Positions 50,581-60,541 of a stretch of DNA of 64,000 bases are shown one piece after another (position 1 is the stretch's first letter; every line of letters starts with the position of its first letter). A program made the translations under genes and the position numbers. Source of the DNA: Clostridia bacterium. Its GTDB lineage: Bacteria; Bacillota; Clostridia; Oscillospirales; Acutalibacteraceae. The notes beneath the pieces were generated by a model. That model ran no database searches and was not told the DNA's origin. It saw only the letters and a list, made by a program, of their open reading frames with translations. The stretch covers positions 38,756 through 102,755 of the forward strand of contig JAFSCE010000031.1 in NCBI GenBank assembly GCA_017436915.1. The letters run 5' to 3'.

Positions 50581-51393
50581 TCAAATCGTTGGTGCAATAA
50601 ACACGTTACTCAAAATGAGCAAGCCGATAAACACCGCCATCACAACGAGTGCCACGTAGTCTCGCAACACCATGTGCAACTGTTTCATACGTGTGCGCCC
50701 TTCCCCACCATGATAACAACGGCATTCCATTGCCGTCGCCAGTTCATATGCGCGACGGAATGAGGAAATAAATAACGGCACGAGCACCGGAATCAATGCC
50801 CGAACGCGCTGTAACAAGTTACCGCTTTCCATATCCGCACCACGCGCCTTTTGTGCACACATGATCTTATCCGTTTCTTCAATCAGCGTCGGAATAAACC
50901 GCAAGGCGATCGTCATCATCATGGCAATCTCGTGCACGCTGATATGAAGCACTTTAAGCGGACTTAACACACGCTCCAACGCATCAGTCAAGGTAGTTGG
51001 TGACGTGGTGTAGGTAAGCAATGAACCGGCAGCGATCAAACACAAAATACGAATCGAAATAAACAATGCCGTAAAAATACCTTCGAGCGTTATTTTCAAC
51101 ACCCAAAAGCTGAAAAGCACTTGCCCTTCCACGTAGAAGATGTTGATGATCGAGGTGAATACGAGCAGCGGGATCACCGGTTTTAAACCTTTTAGAAATA
51201 GTTTAAAGGGAATACGGGACAGCCCGATACACATACCAAGCAGTAAAATAGCAACTGCCAATCCGATCCAATTATCCGGTATAAATATGAGAAGGATATA
51301 CGCAAAAGTAAGCACCAGTTTCACGCGGGGATCTAAACGATGAATGAGCGAATTCCCTGGGAAAAACTGACCGATGGAAATATCAGACAGCAT
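50581..51393 (-). CDS. ecfT: Energy-coupling factor transporter transmembrane protein EcfT
   Basis: 270-aa T component with five to six helices that links the ATPase pair to exchangeable S components. Coupling motifs are QKARGADME and TAMECRCYHGGEGRTRM (the ARG-type motifs). It overlaps ecfA2 by 11 bases. With EcfA1A2 it forms a shared group II module, for which the only S component in this window is the cobalamin-regulated one at 11.6 kb. Confidence 0.94.
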   Translation of the reverse strand: MLSDISIGQFFPGNSLIHRLDPRVKLVLTFAYILLIFIPDNWIGLAVAILLLGMCIGLSRIPFKLFLKGLKPVIPLLVFTSIINIFYVEGQVLFSFWVLKITLEGIFTALFISIRILCLIAAGSLLTYTTSPTTLTDALERVLSPLKVLHISVHEIAMMMTIALRFIPTLIEETDKIMCAQKARGADMESGNLLQRVRALIPVLVPLFISSFRRAYELATAMECRCYHGGEGRTRMKQLHMVLRDYVALVVMAVFIGLLILSNVFIAPTI

Positions 51394-52252
51394 TGTCCGC
51401 GCCCCCCTTCAAAAGGGTCAACAACGCTGCTTTGGCAGTTTCGACCGTATAAACACTATCCGGCACCGCAAAACCGCGTTCACGCAGTTTTGCAAAAATC
51501 TTGGTGACAGCCGGTACCGAAAGCCCCATGTTCTCCAGTTCGGCAGCTTGCGAAAAAATGCGATCCGTAGTTTCGAACATCGCAACAGAACCGTTGTTTA
51601 AAACTAAAACCCGATCCGCTACGCGAGCAATATCCTCCATACTATGGGATACGAGCAAGACGGTGGTGTGGAATTCCTGCTGATACGCACGAATACGGTT
51701 TAAAATCAAATCTCTGCCGCGCGGATCTAACCCCGCAGTTGGCTCATCAAGAATGAGAACACGCGGGCGCATTGCCATCACACCGGCAATCGCCGCACGT
51801 CGTTTTTCACCGCCAGAAAGCTCAAACGGTGATTTTTCCAGCAATTCCGCTTTGAGCCCTACCCATTCGGCGGCAGTAACCACACGCTCGCGGATTTCCT
51901 CATCAGACAACCCCATATTGTGCGGTCCGAAGGCAATGTCTTTAAAAACCGTTTCCTCGAACAGTTGGTACTCCGGGTACTGGAAGACCATACCAACCTC
52001 AAAACGCACCTTGCGAATTTCCTTAGGGCTTTCCCAAATATCACGGCCATCCAATAAAACCCGACCGGATTCCGGCTTTAGAAGACCGTTAAGCAACTGC
52101 ACAAAGCTGGATTTTCCTGATCCGGTGTGCCCGATAACGCCGACAAACTCACCCTCCTCGATGCTGACAGATACATCGTGGAGAGCTTCCCGTTCAAACG
52201 GCGTTCCCGCGGAATACCGCAATGTGCAATTTTCTGTTTCAATTAAAGCCAT
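51383..52252 (-). CDS. ecfA2: Energy-coupling factor transporter ATPase EcfA2
   Basis: 289 aa: Walker A GHTGSGKSSF (typical of EcfA2), Q-loop VFQYPEYQLFEETVFKDIAFGPHNMGLS, signature LSGGEKRRAAIAGVMAMRP, Walker B LILDEPTAGLDPRG, and VSHSMEDIARVADRVLVL. It also has the long C-terminal domain used for dimer formation. Lies 15 bases after ecfA1. Confidence 0.95.
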   Translation of the reverse strand: MALIETENCTLRYSAGTPFEREALHDVSVSIEEGEFVGVIGHTGSGKSSFVQLLNGLLKPESGRVLLDGRDIWESPKEIRKVRFEVGMVFQYPEYQLFEETVFKDIAFGPHNMGLSDEEIRERVVTAAEWVGLKAELLEKSPFELSGGEKRRAAIAGVMAMRPRVLILDEPTAGLDPRGRDLILNRIRAYQQEFHTTVLLVSHSMEDIARVADRVLVLNNGSVAMFETTDRIFSQAAELENMGLSVPAVTKIFAKLRERGFAVPDSVYTVETAKAALLTLLKGGADNAV

Positions 52253-52267
52253 GGGATTTCTCTTCCT

Positions 52268-53110
52268 TTATAACAGTGCCGATAACGCCTCAACACATTC
52301 ATCAATCGTCAGAACATTGTTCGGGAGATCAATTCCTACTTGCCGCAAAGCATAACAAAGCTCTGTCGGCTGAGGCACATCCAATTCCAGTTCGCGTAAC
52401 GTATCCACTTTCGAAAATACCTCATGTGGTGTACCGTCAACTACTACTTTACCGTTTTCCATCACCACGACACGGTCAGCCAACACGGCCTCCTCCATGT
52501 AATGGGTAATTAAGACAATCGTAATTCCCTGTTCACGATTCAAGCGGCAGATGGTATCAATGACTTCTTTTCTGCCGCGCGGATCCAACATGGCCGTCGG
52601 CTCATCCAGCACGATACATTCCGGTTGCATTGCCAATACACCGGCAATCGCCACGCGCTGTTTTTGACCACCGGACAGTTTATGAGCTGCATGGCCTCGG
52701 TACTCGTACATGCCGACCGCTTTGAGGGCAGCATCCACACGCTCACGAATCTCTGCAGGATCGACCCCTAAATTTTCGGGACCAAACGCCACGTCCTCTT
52801 CCACAATCGTCGAAACCAACTGATTATCCGGATTTTGCAAGACCATGCCTACCGTGCTGCGGATATCGTAGCGCTTATCCTCATCCGCCGTGGAGACACC
52901 TTTAATCAGCACAGCACCGCCAAGCGGCAACAAGAGTGCGTTAAAATGTTTAGCAAGCGTGGATTTCCCGCAACCGTTATGCCCCAGCAAGGCAATAAAC
53001 TGACCGCGCGGAATAGTCAGATCGACGCCGTCCAGCACAACCGTAGAATCCGGCTGTTCTTCCCCCTCTTCATACCGAAAGCGAAGGGAATCCACCGAAA
53101 TCATATTCAT
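52268..53110 (-). CDS. ecfA1: Energy-coupling factor transporter ATPase EcfA1
   Basis: 280 aa: [13 protein letters not shown] opening, Walker [20 protein letters not shown]-loop [27 protein letters not shown], signature [19 protein letters not shown], Walker [33 protein letters not shown]. The QNPDNQ sequence is typical of EcfA1. ATG 53110 overlaps the methyltransferase stop by 4 bases (ATGA). Confidence 0.95.
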   Translation of the reverse strand: MNMISVDSLRFRYEEGEEQPDSTVVLDGVDLTIPRGQFIALLGHNGCGKSTLAKHFNALLLPLGGAVLIKGVSTADEDKRYDIRSTVGMVLQNPDNQLVSTIVEEDVAFGPENLGVDPAEIRERVDAALKAVGMYEYRGHAAHKLSGGQKQRVAIAGVLAMQPECIVLDEPTAMLDPRGRKEVIDTICRLNREQGITIVLITHYMEEAVLADRVVVMENGKVVVDGTPHEVFSKVDTLRELELDVPQPTELCYALRQVGIDLPNNVLTIDECVEALSALL

Positions 53111-54003
53111 ACGCCGACACCCGCCTTCCACATAGCGGTAGCTCCGCAAGGCAGGATCAACCCGCTTTGTGTGACCGGCAGACCGATCTCATCCGCGGAG
53201 GTGTTCCCGCCGAACCGCGGGACGATCAAGGAGCCCAACATATATTGCATCACCGACGGGGACAATCCCGTGGTATACGAATTGACAAGGAAAAAGAGCG
53301 GGTTATCCGACAAAAGGGATACACATTCGCGCACCAAACCGTAGATCTGCTCTTCCAATTTCCAAACCTCACCGTTCGGGCCGCGCCCGTAAGACGGCGG
53401 ATCCATCAGAATCGCATCGTAGGTATTGCCGCGCCGTTGTTCGCGCTGAACAAATTTTCCGCAATCGTCAACCAACCAACGCATGGGACGGTCGGCTAAG
53501 TCGGAAGAAACGGCATTTTCGCGTCCCCAAGTAACCATACCCTTCGAAGCATCCACGTGTGTCACATGTGCGCCTGCCGCAACACACGCCAAGGTGGCGC
53601 CACCGGTATAACCAAACAAATTAAGCACCCGAATGGGACGGTTTGCCGCGCGGATCATGGACGCCATAGCATCCCAGTTGACGGCCTGCTCCGGAAACAG
53701 ACCGGTATGCTTAAAGCCCATCGGCTTTAAGCGAAAACGCAGCCCGTGAAGCCCCGCATCGGGCGATTCATATCCGATTTCCCACACATCCGGCAACGGT
53801 TTATAAGTCTCCCAATGACCGCCGCCCGTATGTGACCGATGATACCGCGCTTGTGCTGCTTTCCACAGAGGATGCCTGCGACCGGTACTCCACAAAATTT
53901 GAGGATCCGGACGAATCAAAAGACAATCTCCCCACCGCTCCAATCGCTCTCCGTCGGTTGCATCTAACAATTCATAGTCTTTCCAGTTTTCCGCTATTCT
54001 CAT
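53107..54003 (-). CDS. Class I SAM-dependent methyltransferase (RlmI/RlmK-like)
   Basis: 298 aa. The SAM site is [37 protein letters not shown] and the catalytic region [23 protein letters not shown], as in rRNA large-subunit m5C/m7G methyltransferases of the RlmI group (DUF4150/COG1092). The N-terminal PUA domain of RlmI is absent; instead a compact beta domain carries the [15 protein letters not shown] block. rRNA is a likely substrate (inference). It lies between ruvB and ecfA1. Confidence 0.87.
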   Translation of the reverse strand: MRIAENWKDYELLDATDGERLERWGDCLLIRPDPQILWSTGRRHPLWKAAQARYHRSHTGGGHWETYKPLPDVWEIGYESPDAGLHGLRFRLKPMGFKHTGLFPEQAVNWDAMASMIRAANRPIRVLNLFGYTGGATLACVAAGAHVTHVDASKGMVTWGRENAVSSDLADRPMRWLVDDCGKFVQREQRRGNTYDAILMDPPSYGRGPNGEVWKLEEQIYGLVRECVSLLSDNPLFFLVNSYTTGLSPSVMQYMLGSLIVPRFGGNTSADEIGLPVTQSGLILPCGATAMWKAGVGV

Positions 54004-54015
54004 AGGAAAAATCCT

Positions 54016-55038
54016 TTACACGTCAAAGGTAGTTTGATGGGCAATTCCCAAGTGCGCATATGCCGCCGGCAAAACCACGCGGCCGCGCGGCGTACGATTA
54101 ATAAAGCCAAGCTGAAGTAAATACGGTTCGTACACATCCTCAATGGTAACAGCTTCCTCGCCGATCACCGCTGCCAGTGTATCCAATCCAACAGGACCGC
54201 CGTTGTAGTGCTGGATCATCGCCATTAACATGCGACGATCAACCATATCGAGACCTAACTCGTCCACTTCAAGTTTGTCAAGCGCGGTTTGCGCAACGGC
54301 GGCATCAATACCGCCGCCCGTCATGACCTGGGCAAAATCGCGAACACGCTTTAACAAACGGTTGGCAATACGCGGTGTGCCGCGCGAACGGGAAGCAATT
54401 TCCAATGCACCGTCGTGGTCACAGGCAATCCCTAAAATACCCGCACTGCGCGCGACGATCTTAGCAAGCTCCTCGGGTGTATACATCTCCAAACGACATA
54501 CGACGCCAAAACGGTCACGCAACGGCGCCGACAACTGGCCGGCGCGCGTTGTGGCACCAATCAAGGTGAATTTCGGCAACGGCAGATGGATGGACGAGGC
54601 GCCCTGTCCCTTGCCGTTGATAATATCAATCGAAAAATCTTCCATCGCCGGATAAAGGATTTCCTCAACCGTGCGCGGTAAACGGTGAATTTCATCAATA
54701 AACAGCACGTCGCCTTGATCGAGATTCGTAAGCAATGCCGCTAAATCACCGGCGCGTTCCAGTGCCGGTCCTGACGTAATGCGGAAATTCACACCAAGCT
54801 CGTGAGCAATGATCGCGGAGAGTGTGGTTTTTCCGAGACCGGGAGGGCCGTACAACAACACGTGATCCAAGGAATCACCGCGCAATTTGGCCGCATTGAT
54901 AAAGACAGACAAATTATCCTTTACCTTTTCTTGCCCTACGTACTCTGAAAGTGTTCGCGGACGAAGCGGATTATCCCCTTCGTCCTCCGGTAGATATTCG
55001 GTGGACATCATGCGATTTTCATAATCCATTTCCTGCAC
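54016..55038 (-). CDS. ruvB: Holliday junction branch migration ATPase RuvB
   Basis: 340-aa AAA+ motor that drives branch migration on RuvA-bound junctions. [23 protein letters not shown], Walker [12 protein letters not shown], Walker [15 protein letters not shown], sensor [18 protein letters not shown] and GLDTLA near the winged helix are all present. It starts at GTG 55038 after AGGAGGTG, 7 bases from ruvA. Confidence 0.96.
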   Translation of the reverse strand: MQEMDYENRMMSTEYLPEDEGDNPLRPRTLSEYVGQEKVKDNLSVFINAAKLRGDSLDHVLLYGPPGLGKTTLSAIIAHELGVNFRITSGPALERAGDLAALLTNLDQGDVLFIDEIHRLPRTVEEILYPAMEDFSIDIINGKGQGASSIHLPLPKFTLIGATTRAGQLSAPLRDRFGVVCRLEMYTPEELAKIVARSAGILGIACDHDGALEIASRSRGTPRIANRLLKRVRDFAQVMTGGGIDAAVAQTALDKLEVDELGLDMVDRRMLMAMIQHYNGGPVGLDTLAAVIGEEAVTIEDVYEPYLLQLGFINRTPRGRVVLPAAYAHLGIAHQTTFDV

Positions 55039-55044
55039 GGTTTA

Positions 55045-55653
55045 TCACCTCCTGCCAAGCGCGCGCAACGCTTGTCGTACCATTTCTTCAACAGTCAATT
55101 CACTATCCAACTTAGCAACGGCTGCGGACGCTTCACCGGCACTAAAGCCGAGCATGGTCAACGCACCAACGGCTTCTGCCGCATTGCCGGACGCATTGAA
55201 ACCACCAACTGGCTTACCCGTATCCAGCATAATGCCATCGGTCGCAGAGGGCAATCCAAACTTATCTTTGAGTTCCAACGTGATACGCTGTGCAAGCTTC
55301 GGACCAACACCCTGTGCGCGGGTAAGCGCCTTATAATCGCCGCTTGCAACGGCAAGCGCCACACGCTCCGGAGAAAGTTCCGACAAAATGGCAAGTCCCG
55401 CTTTGGGACCGACACCGTTGACAGATGTCAGCAGTTTAAAACAAGCGAGCTCGCCGTTATCGGCAAATCCGAAGAGTTCCACCGCATCTTCTCGAACGTT
55501 CAAAATTGTGTACAGCATAACCTCGGCACCGACTTGCGGGAGCTGGCGCGCCGTATTGAGTGTGATATAACATTGATAACCGACACCGCCGCATTCCACA
55601 ACAGCGAGATTCATCTCGCGATGGATGAGTGTTCCTCTCACGCTGTAAAGCAT
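55045..55653 (-). CDS. ruvA: Holliday junction DNA-binding protein RuvA
   Basis: 202-aa tetrameric junction-binding protein. Domain I begins MLYSVRGTLIHREMNLAVVECGGVGYQC; two HhH motifs are LLTSVNGVGPKAGLAILS and RAQGVGPKLAQRITLEL; domain III (ALTMLGFSAGEASAAVAKL) contacts RuvB. Follows ruvC by 4 bases. Confidence 0.96.
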   Translation of the reverse strand: MLYSVRGTLIHREMNLAVVECGGVGYQCYITLNTARQLPQVGAEVMLYTILNVREDAVELFGFADNGELACFKLLTSVNGVGPKAGLAILSELSPERVALAVASGDYKALTRAQGVGPKLAQRITLELKDKFGLPSATDGIMLDTGKPVGGFNASGNAAEAVGALTMLGFSAGEASAAVAKLDSELTVEEMVRQALRALGRR

Positions 55654-55657
55654 GGTG

Positions 55658-56161
55658 TTACCGTCCTTTCATAATGCGAAGTTTAAGTGCTGTTCCACCG
55701 GTCTGGGCGTGGCAAATGGCGATCGCCAGAGCATCGGCCGTGTCGTCCGGCTTTGGAACAGATTGCAAACGAAGTAAACGCCGCGTCATCTCCATAACCT
55801 GCGGTTTCTGTGCCTGACCAAACCCCGTCACCGCGCTTTTCACCTGCAGCGGTGTATATTCAAAGACCGGAACACCGCAACGCTGTGCCGCAAGCAGAAT
55901 AACACCGCGCGCTTCCGCCACCTCAATCGCGGTTTTTTGGTTGTTTTGGAAATACAGTTTTTCAATCGCCATCGCATCCGGTTTGAACTGCGTGAGTATG
56001 GCGGTAAGCTGTTCGTAAATTTCATTCAAACGTTGTAAAAACGGCGTTCCGGCTTCAGTGGTAACGGCTCCGAAATCCTGCGCATGAAAGCGTCCGCCTT
56101 CGTATTGTATTACGCCCCAGCCAATAATCGCATAGCCGGGGTCTATTCCTAAGATTCGCAA
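55658..56161 (-). CDS. ruvC: Crossover junction endodeoxyribonuclease RuvC
   Basis: 167-aa resolvase. Catalytic acidic residues are in RILGIDPGYAIIGWG (Asp7), DAMAIEKLYFQNN and DDTADALAIAICHA. It begins with TTG at 56161 preceded by AAGGGTGG. First gene of the run ruvC-ruvA-ruvB and probably of the whole 13-gene operon. Confidence 0.95.
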   Translation of the reverse strand: MRILGIDPGYAIIGWGVIQYEGGRFHAQDFGAVTTEAGTPFLQRLNEIYEQLTAILTQFKPDAMAIEKLYFQNNQKTAIEVAEARGVILLAAQRCGVPVFEYTPLQVKSAVTGFGQAQKPQVMEMTRRLLRLQSVPKPDDTADALAIAICHAQTGGTALKLRIMKGR

Positions 56162-56205
56162 CCGATCACCACCCTTTTCGATATTCGAATAATTATAACA
56201 TATTT

Positions 56206-56967
56206 TTACGCAAGTATCAATGCTTTCAATGCATTTATTGCAGTTTTTGCCACAGAATCCGTCTTTTCGGATGTTGGGTTGGACAGCCCCGCTTTTTCAC
56301 GTTCTTGATTCCAAACAACGTGCAAGACACAACCGGCACGCAACCCCAACGATGCGGCCACGGTGTACAACGTCGCCGACTCCATTTCCGAAGCTAAACA
56401 ACCGCCGCGTAACCACGATTGCCACTTGTTCTGCAGGTCATACGATACCGGGGAAGCTTCCGGGGAATGTTGCCCATAGAACGAATCCTTACAGTGTACC
56501 ACACCGGAATGAACAGTATAGCCCGAAGTTTCTGCAGCACTCACCAGTGCATTACAAACAGCAAGATCCGCCACAGCCGGAAATTCGATCGGCAAATATT
56601 CGCGAGACGTACCCTCGGCGCGAATCGCCCCGGTAGCAACCACCATGTCGCCGCCACACACTTGCAGTGCCATACCGCCGCAGGTGCCGACACGAATCAG
56701 AGTCTTGACACCACAACGAGATAATTCCTCAACGCAAATTGCGGTGGAGGGACCGCCGATACCGTGTGAAGTAACCAAGACTCGATGCCCGGCAAGAGTG
56801 CCAGCCCATGTGGTATATTCGCGATTGCTTGCGACAAACTGCGGCTCGTCCAACAAACGTGCGATGGATTCGACACGTCCCGGATCGCCGGTAATAATGG
56901 CATATTCCGCGCCCTCAGACGGTTTAAGTCCAATGTGATACATCCGTTCTTCGTTGAAGTTCATCAT
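56206..56967 (-). CDS. udp: Nucleoside phosphorylase, uridine phosphorylase-like
   Basis: 253-aa PNP/UDP family enzyme cleaving nucleosides with phosphate. GDPGRVESIARLLDEPQFVASNREYTTWAGTL, HGIGGPSTAICVEEL, IRVGTCGGM and the C-terminal ASEMESATLYTVAASLG are family motifs; the REYTTW block and GLKPSEGAEYAI start favour uridine phosphorylase over purine forms. It is a single gene ahead of ruvC on the same strand (44 bases apart) and divergent from the ABC-F gene. Confidence 0.88.
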   Translation of the reverse strand: MMNFNEERMYHIGLKPSEGAEYAIITGDPGRVESIARLLDEPQFVASNREYTTWAGTLAGHRVLVTSHGIGGPSTAICVEELSRCGVKTLIRVGTCGGMALQVCGGDMVVATGAIRAEGTSREYLPIEFPAVADLAVCNALVSAAETSGYTVHSGVVHCKDSFYGQHSPEASPVSYDLQNKWQSWLRGGCLASEMESATLYTVAASLGLRAGCVLHVVWNQEREKAGLSNPTSEKTDSVAKTAINALKALILA

Positions 56968-57077
56968 TGGGATTCCCCCTTATTGCAATTCTATTTTTTA
57001 GTATACCAGAAATTGGCTTGTCAGACAAGCAAAATCCTGGTATAATATGTAACAAATTTGTTAAAAGGATCGTTATT

Positions 57078-58982
57078 ATGAGCGCTCTTTCCGCCCATCG
57101 TGTAAGTAAATATTTCGGTGACCGTTGTTTGTTTGACAAACTGTCTTTCGACGTTGGTGAGCATGACCGTATCGGCTTGGTCGGCTCAAACGGTTCCGGA
57201 AAAACCACGCTGTTCCGTTTGCTGATCGGTGAAGAATCGGCAGACGGCGGCGATATTTTGGTATCCAAAAATACCCACATCGGATATTTGGAGCAGCACA
57301 CCCTGCAAAACGAGCAAATCACGGTTTGGGAAGCGGTAGAGCGTGTTTTTGAGCCGATCCGTCGCATGGAACAAGAACTTACCGAATTAGGCGAAAAGTT
57401 GACCGCCGTCACCGAGGTACCTGCCGAATGGTTAGATCGTCAACAGCGGCTGCAAGAGGAGTTCGAGGCAATGGGCGGCTTGTATTACAAAAGCCGTATC
57501 GCCTCCACACTAACCGGTCTCGGCTTTACAAACGAACAATTTTCTCAGCCGGTATCCACACTCAGCGGCGGTCAGCGTTCTAAAATTGCCATGGGCTGCT
57601 TGCTGTTATCGGATGCCAATCTGCTGTTGTTAGACGAGCCGACAAACCATTTGGATATCCCCTCGGTAGAGTGGTTAGAGGGCTTTTTACGCTCTTATCC
57701 GGGTGCCGTCATCATCATTTCACACGATCGGTATTTTTTGGACAAAGTCACCACCCGCACTTTGGAGATCACGCAAGGAACGGTGTATGCCACCAATGGT
57801 AATTATACAGCCCATAAAGAAAAGCGTGAGCGCGACAAAGAGGTGGCCTTACACCAACATAAATCGGTGGAACGGCAGATAAAAAAGTTGGAAGATAACA
57901 TTGCACTTCTTAAACGTTGGAATCGCGAAAAATCTATCCGTGCCGCCGAAAGTCGCGAAAAGCGCTTGGAGCGGCTGAAAGAACAGCAAGTACCAGTCGA
58001 ACAGGCAGAACACACCATCCGTTTCGGCTTTACCGCCGACACCATCAGCGGTAACGAGGTGCTGGAAGCAGGCGAACTGTCAATGGGCTTTTCTTCTCCC
58101 CTGTTTTCGAACGTTAACTTTAGTTTACGACGCGGCGAACGCGTTTTTCTCATTGGTCCAAATGGTTGTGGAAAAACCACGCTGCTGAAACTAATCACAG
58201 GGGAACTTCAGTCACGCTCGGGGTATCTTCGTTTAGGGGCAAAAGTATCAATCGGGTATTATGATCAGATACAATCTCAGCTTTCATACGACAAAACCGC
58301 AATTGATCAGTTGTGGGATGATTATCCCGATCTTACCCAAACGGAGATCCGCAATGCACTTGCATCCTTTCTCTTTTACGGAGACGAGGTGTTTAAGCCG
58401 GTATCGTCGCTCAGTGGCGGAGAACGCGCTCGTTTATTGTTATTGCGACTGATGTTAGCACACGACAATTTGTTGTTATTGGACGAACCGACCAATCATC
58501 TGGATATTGCCTCTCGTGAAGCACTGGAGTCGGCTTTGGACGGCTATGACGGTACGTTGCTGATCGTCTCTCACGACCGTTATTTTATCAACCGTATGGC
58601 AACGCGTATCCTGCGCATGACACAAAATGGATGCGAAAGTTATGCAGGCAACTACGATGACTATATCGAGCGTTGCACGATTTCGGAAGACACCACTTGT
58701 GCAGTGGAAAAACCGGTAAAAGAAAACACTTATAAGCTCCGCAAAGAGCAAGAATCGCAAAAGCGCAAGCTGACAACGCAGGTGCGCCGATGCGAAGAAG
58801 AAATCACTGCCAAAGAAGCGTTAATTGCCGCGTTAGAGCAGCAATTGGATCAACCGAAGATTGCAGCACAATATGAAGAAGTTGTGCGCATTTCCGCAGA
58901 ATTGGAGCAGCACAACCAAGAATTGGAAGAACTTCTCAACCGTTGGGAAAGCGCACAAGCAGCACTCGAAAACATGATATAA
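57078..58982 (+). CDS. ABC-F family ATPase, Uup-like
   Basis: 634-aa tandem ATPase. Both domains are complete: GSNGSGKTT, LSGGQRSKIAMG, LLLDEPTNHLDIPS and GPNGCGKTT, LSGGERARLLLL, LLLDEPTNHLDIAS. A 90-residue charged linker (KEKRERDKEVALHQHKSVERQIKKLEDN...) and a C-terminal coiled coil (about residues 565-634) resemble Uup, which binds ribosomes or branched DNA. The ATG at 57078 follows AAAAGGAT. Single-gene unit with its own terminator. Confidence 0.93.
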   Translation: MSALSAHRVSKYFGDRCLFDKLSFDVGEHDRIGLVGSNGSGKTTLFRLLIGEESADGGDILVSKNTHIGYLEQHTLQNEQITVWEAVERVFEPIRRMEQELTELGEKLTAVTEVPAEWLDRQQRLQEEFEAMGGLYYKSRIASTLTGLGFTNEQFSQPVSTLSGGQRSKIAMGCLLLSDANLLLLDEPTNHLDIPSVEWLEGFLRSYPGAVIIISHDRYFLDKVTTRTLEITQGTVYATNGNYTAHKEKRERDKEVALHQHKSVERQIKKLEDNIALLKRWNREKSIRAAESREKRLERLKEQQVPVEQAEHTIRFGFTADTISGNEVLEAGELSMGFSSPLFSNVNFSLRRGERVFLIGPNGCGKTTLLKLITGELQSRSGYLRLGAKVSIGYYDQIQSQLSYDKTAIDQLWDDYPDLTQTEIRNALASFLFYGDEVFKPVSSLSGGERARLLLLRLMLAHDNLLLLDEPTNHLDIASREALESALDGYDGTLLIVSHDRYFINRMATRILRMTQNGCESYAGNYDDYIERCTISEDTTCAVEKPVKENTYKLRKEQESQKRKLTTQVRRCEEEITAKEALIAALEQQLDQPKIAAQYEEVVRISAELEQHNQELEELLNRWESAQAALENMI

Positions 58983-58988
58983 GATAAA

Positions 58989-59022
58989 AAAGCCCTTTGC
59001 CGTTTACGCGGCAAAGGGCTTT
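58989..59022. terminator. Bidirectional terminator between ABC-F and DUF4956 genes
   Basis: A perfect 14-bp stem (58989-59002 with 59009-59022) separates convergent stops at 58982 and 59027. Confidence 0.85.
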
Positions 59023-59026
59023 CCCT

Positions 59027-59698
59027 TTACAGTCCAAACTCACCTTCATAGCTCACAAGACTTGCATCCTGCACGCCGTCAATCGCCATCACGGTGTCAA
59101 TGATTTTCGTTTCACTGCTTCCTAAGCTAACCTCAACCGTCATTTCGCCACCGTTGCGGGTAACAACGCGCGATTTGACGCGGTATTTCGGCAAAGAGTG
59201 CAGTGCTTTTTTCACCGCCGTGGTTTTCGCGGGATCATAACGAATGATCAATAGGTACGGGCATTTGTGTTTGCGATAGATCGCTGTAACCAAATAATAC
59301 AAAACACCGAGCACAAGGCATGCCAAGCCGCCCGGCAGATACAAGCCGGCACCGCTCATAATACCGCTGGCAATGGCCCAAAACATAAAAATAGTATCTA
59401 CCGGATCTTTAATGGCCGTGCGGAACCGAACAATCGATAATGCGCCAACCATGCCGAGTGACAGCGCCAAATCCGAACTGATGGTACGAATGACAACCGC
59501 TGTCACCATGCATAAAAGAACCAACGAAAAGGCAAAACCTTTAGAAAACAACACGCCTCTAAACGTTAAACGGTAAACGATCAAAATGAATAATCCCATC
59601 AAGAACGACACGAGCAGCGACAGCAGCATCTCTCCCATTGTCACACCGGTGCTGAACTGTTCTACCACGTTGTTTTTAATCATATCCAAGAAACTCAT
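59027..59698 (-). CDS. DUF4956 membrane protein
   Basis: 223 aa with four membrane helices and a cytoplasmic C-terminal domain. LSLGMVGALSIVRFRTAIKDPVDTIFMFWAIASGI is the DUF4956 signature. This family nearly always sits beside a VTC-domain gene, as here, and is thought to act with it in polyphosphate handling (context-based inference). The C-terminal domain (VVTRNGGEMTVEVSLGSSETKIIDTVMAIDGVQDASLVSYEGEFG) looks like an ACT/MgtC-type fold. ATG 59698 follows AAAGGAT. Confidence 0.88.
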   Translation of the reverse strand: MSFLDMIKNNVVEQFSTGVTMGEMLLSLLVSFLMGLFILIVYRLTFRGVLFSKGFAFSLVLLCMVTAVVIRTISSDLALSLGMVGALSIVRFRTAIKDPVDTIFMFWAIASGIMSGAGLYLPGGLACLVLGVLYYLVTAIYRKHKCPYLLIIRYDPAKTTAVKKALHSLPKYRVKSRVVTRNGGEMTVEVSLGSSETKIIDTVMAIDGVQDASLVSYEGEFGL

Positions 59699-59710
59699 AA
59701 CGATCATCCT

Positions 59711-60388
59711 TTACTGCATTTTTCTGCACAATTCGTATTTTGAAATGGCGTTGCGTGACATCGGTACCGTTTTGAGAAGCTGCCGCACCGCATACGGTAA
59801 CGCATCATCGTATTTAACTTCAATTACCAAACGGTCAGACGGAAAGACCGGCACACTCGGTAAATCGTGTTCAAACAGGTCTACGCTGTAACGTCCGCTG
59901 TGAATGTCCCGATCAAATGTGATACGCACATCCTGGAACACATACGCTTCACGATAATAGTCAACAATCACCATCGGGCGCAGCAAACGGGTGCGATACT
60001 TTGAATAGAAATCGCGGATCAAAGCATGCTCACTGTCGTGCATCCACCAAACGTCCCCGCGCAGGATCGCGTCTGTTTGCTCACGGGTCAAGGGTGCTGA
60101 GAATTTCCGTGTCATTTGATCGAGTTTTTGTTTACATTCTAAACGAATAAAGGAATCGTCCATATCGTAAAAACGAATACGGAATTTTTCTCGTTTTTGA
60201 ACGCCCTCCACCTTGTCCAACAAGCCGGTTTGTTCAAAGTCATCAAAGTATAAGCTGCGAATAAAATAGGCACCATCCGGGTGCGCTGTATGCATGTCCT
60301 TGCAAAGCCCGGCATCCAACCGTGCTTTCAGTTGCAGGTATCCGGCACGACTGATAAAATACTTATTCTCATAGCGAAAGCCGTTCAC
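59711..60388 (-). CDS. VTC-domain (polyphosphate polymerase-type) protein
   Basis: 225-aa soluble CYTH-like tunnel protein. The basic and acidic residues lining the tunnel appear as RYENKYFIS, RSLYFDDFE, REKFRIRFY, LECKQK, VDYYREAYV, RITFDRDI and LVIEVKYD. The yeast VTC4 relative makes polyphosphate from ATP. No CotH gene, frequent in this locus elsewhere, is present. The GTG at 60388 follows GGGAGGGG. A perfect 0A box lies just after the promoter. Confidence 0.88.
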   Translation of the reverse strand: MNGFRYENKYFISRAGYLQLKARLDAGLCKDMHTAHPDGAYFIRSLYFDDFEQTGLLDKVEGVQKREKFRIRFYDMDDSFIRLECKQKLDQMTRKFSAPLTREQTDAILRGDVWWMHDSEHALIRDFYSKYRTRLLRPMVIVDYYREAYVFQDVRITFDRDIHSGRYSVDLFEHDLPSVPVFPSDRLVIEVKYDDALPYAVRQLLKTVPMSRNAISKYELCRKMQ

Positions 60389-60401
60389 CGAATCCCCTCC
60401 C

Positions 60402-60447
60402 TTCGACACACCGTGACAAGTATAACACATCTGTTGTAAAAAGACAA
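60402..60447 (-). promoter_or_regulatory. Promoter and 0A-box-like site of the VTC/DUF4956 operon
   Basis: Minus-strand TTGTCT (60442-60447), 17-base spacer, TATACT (60419-60424). TGTCGAA, a perfect Spo0A box sequence, is at 60402-60408, just after the expected start site, a position suited to repression. A 7-mer can occur by chance. Confidence 0.5.
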
Positions 60448-60480
60448 TACAACCGCACGTTAAAATTTACACTTCCTATC

Positions 60481-60509
60481 TTGACAGTGAAAATCTTTTG
60501 CGGTATATT
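60481..60509 (+). promoter_or_regulatory. Sigma-A promoter of the pyridoxal kinase-like gene
   Basis: TTGACA (60481-60486), 17-base spacer, TATATT (60504-60509), 32 bases before the ATG. Confidence 0.75.
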
Positions 60510-60541
60510 TAATCAAAATTATTCTGTGGGAGGAAAAGTTC

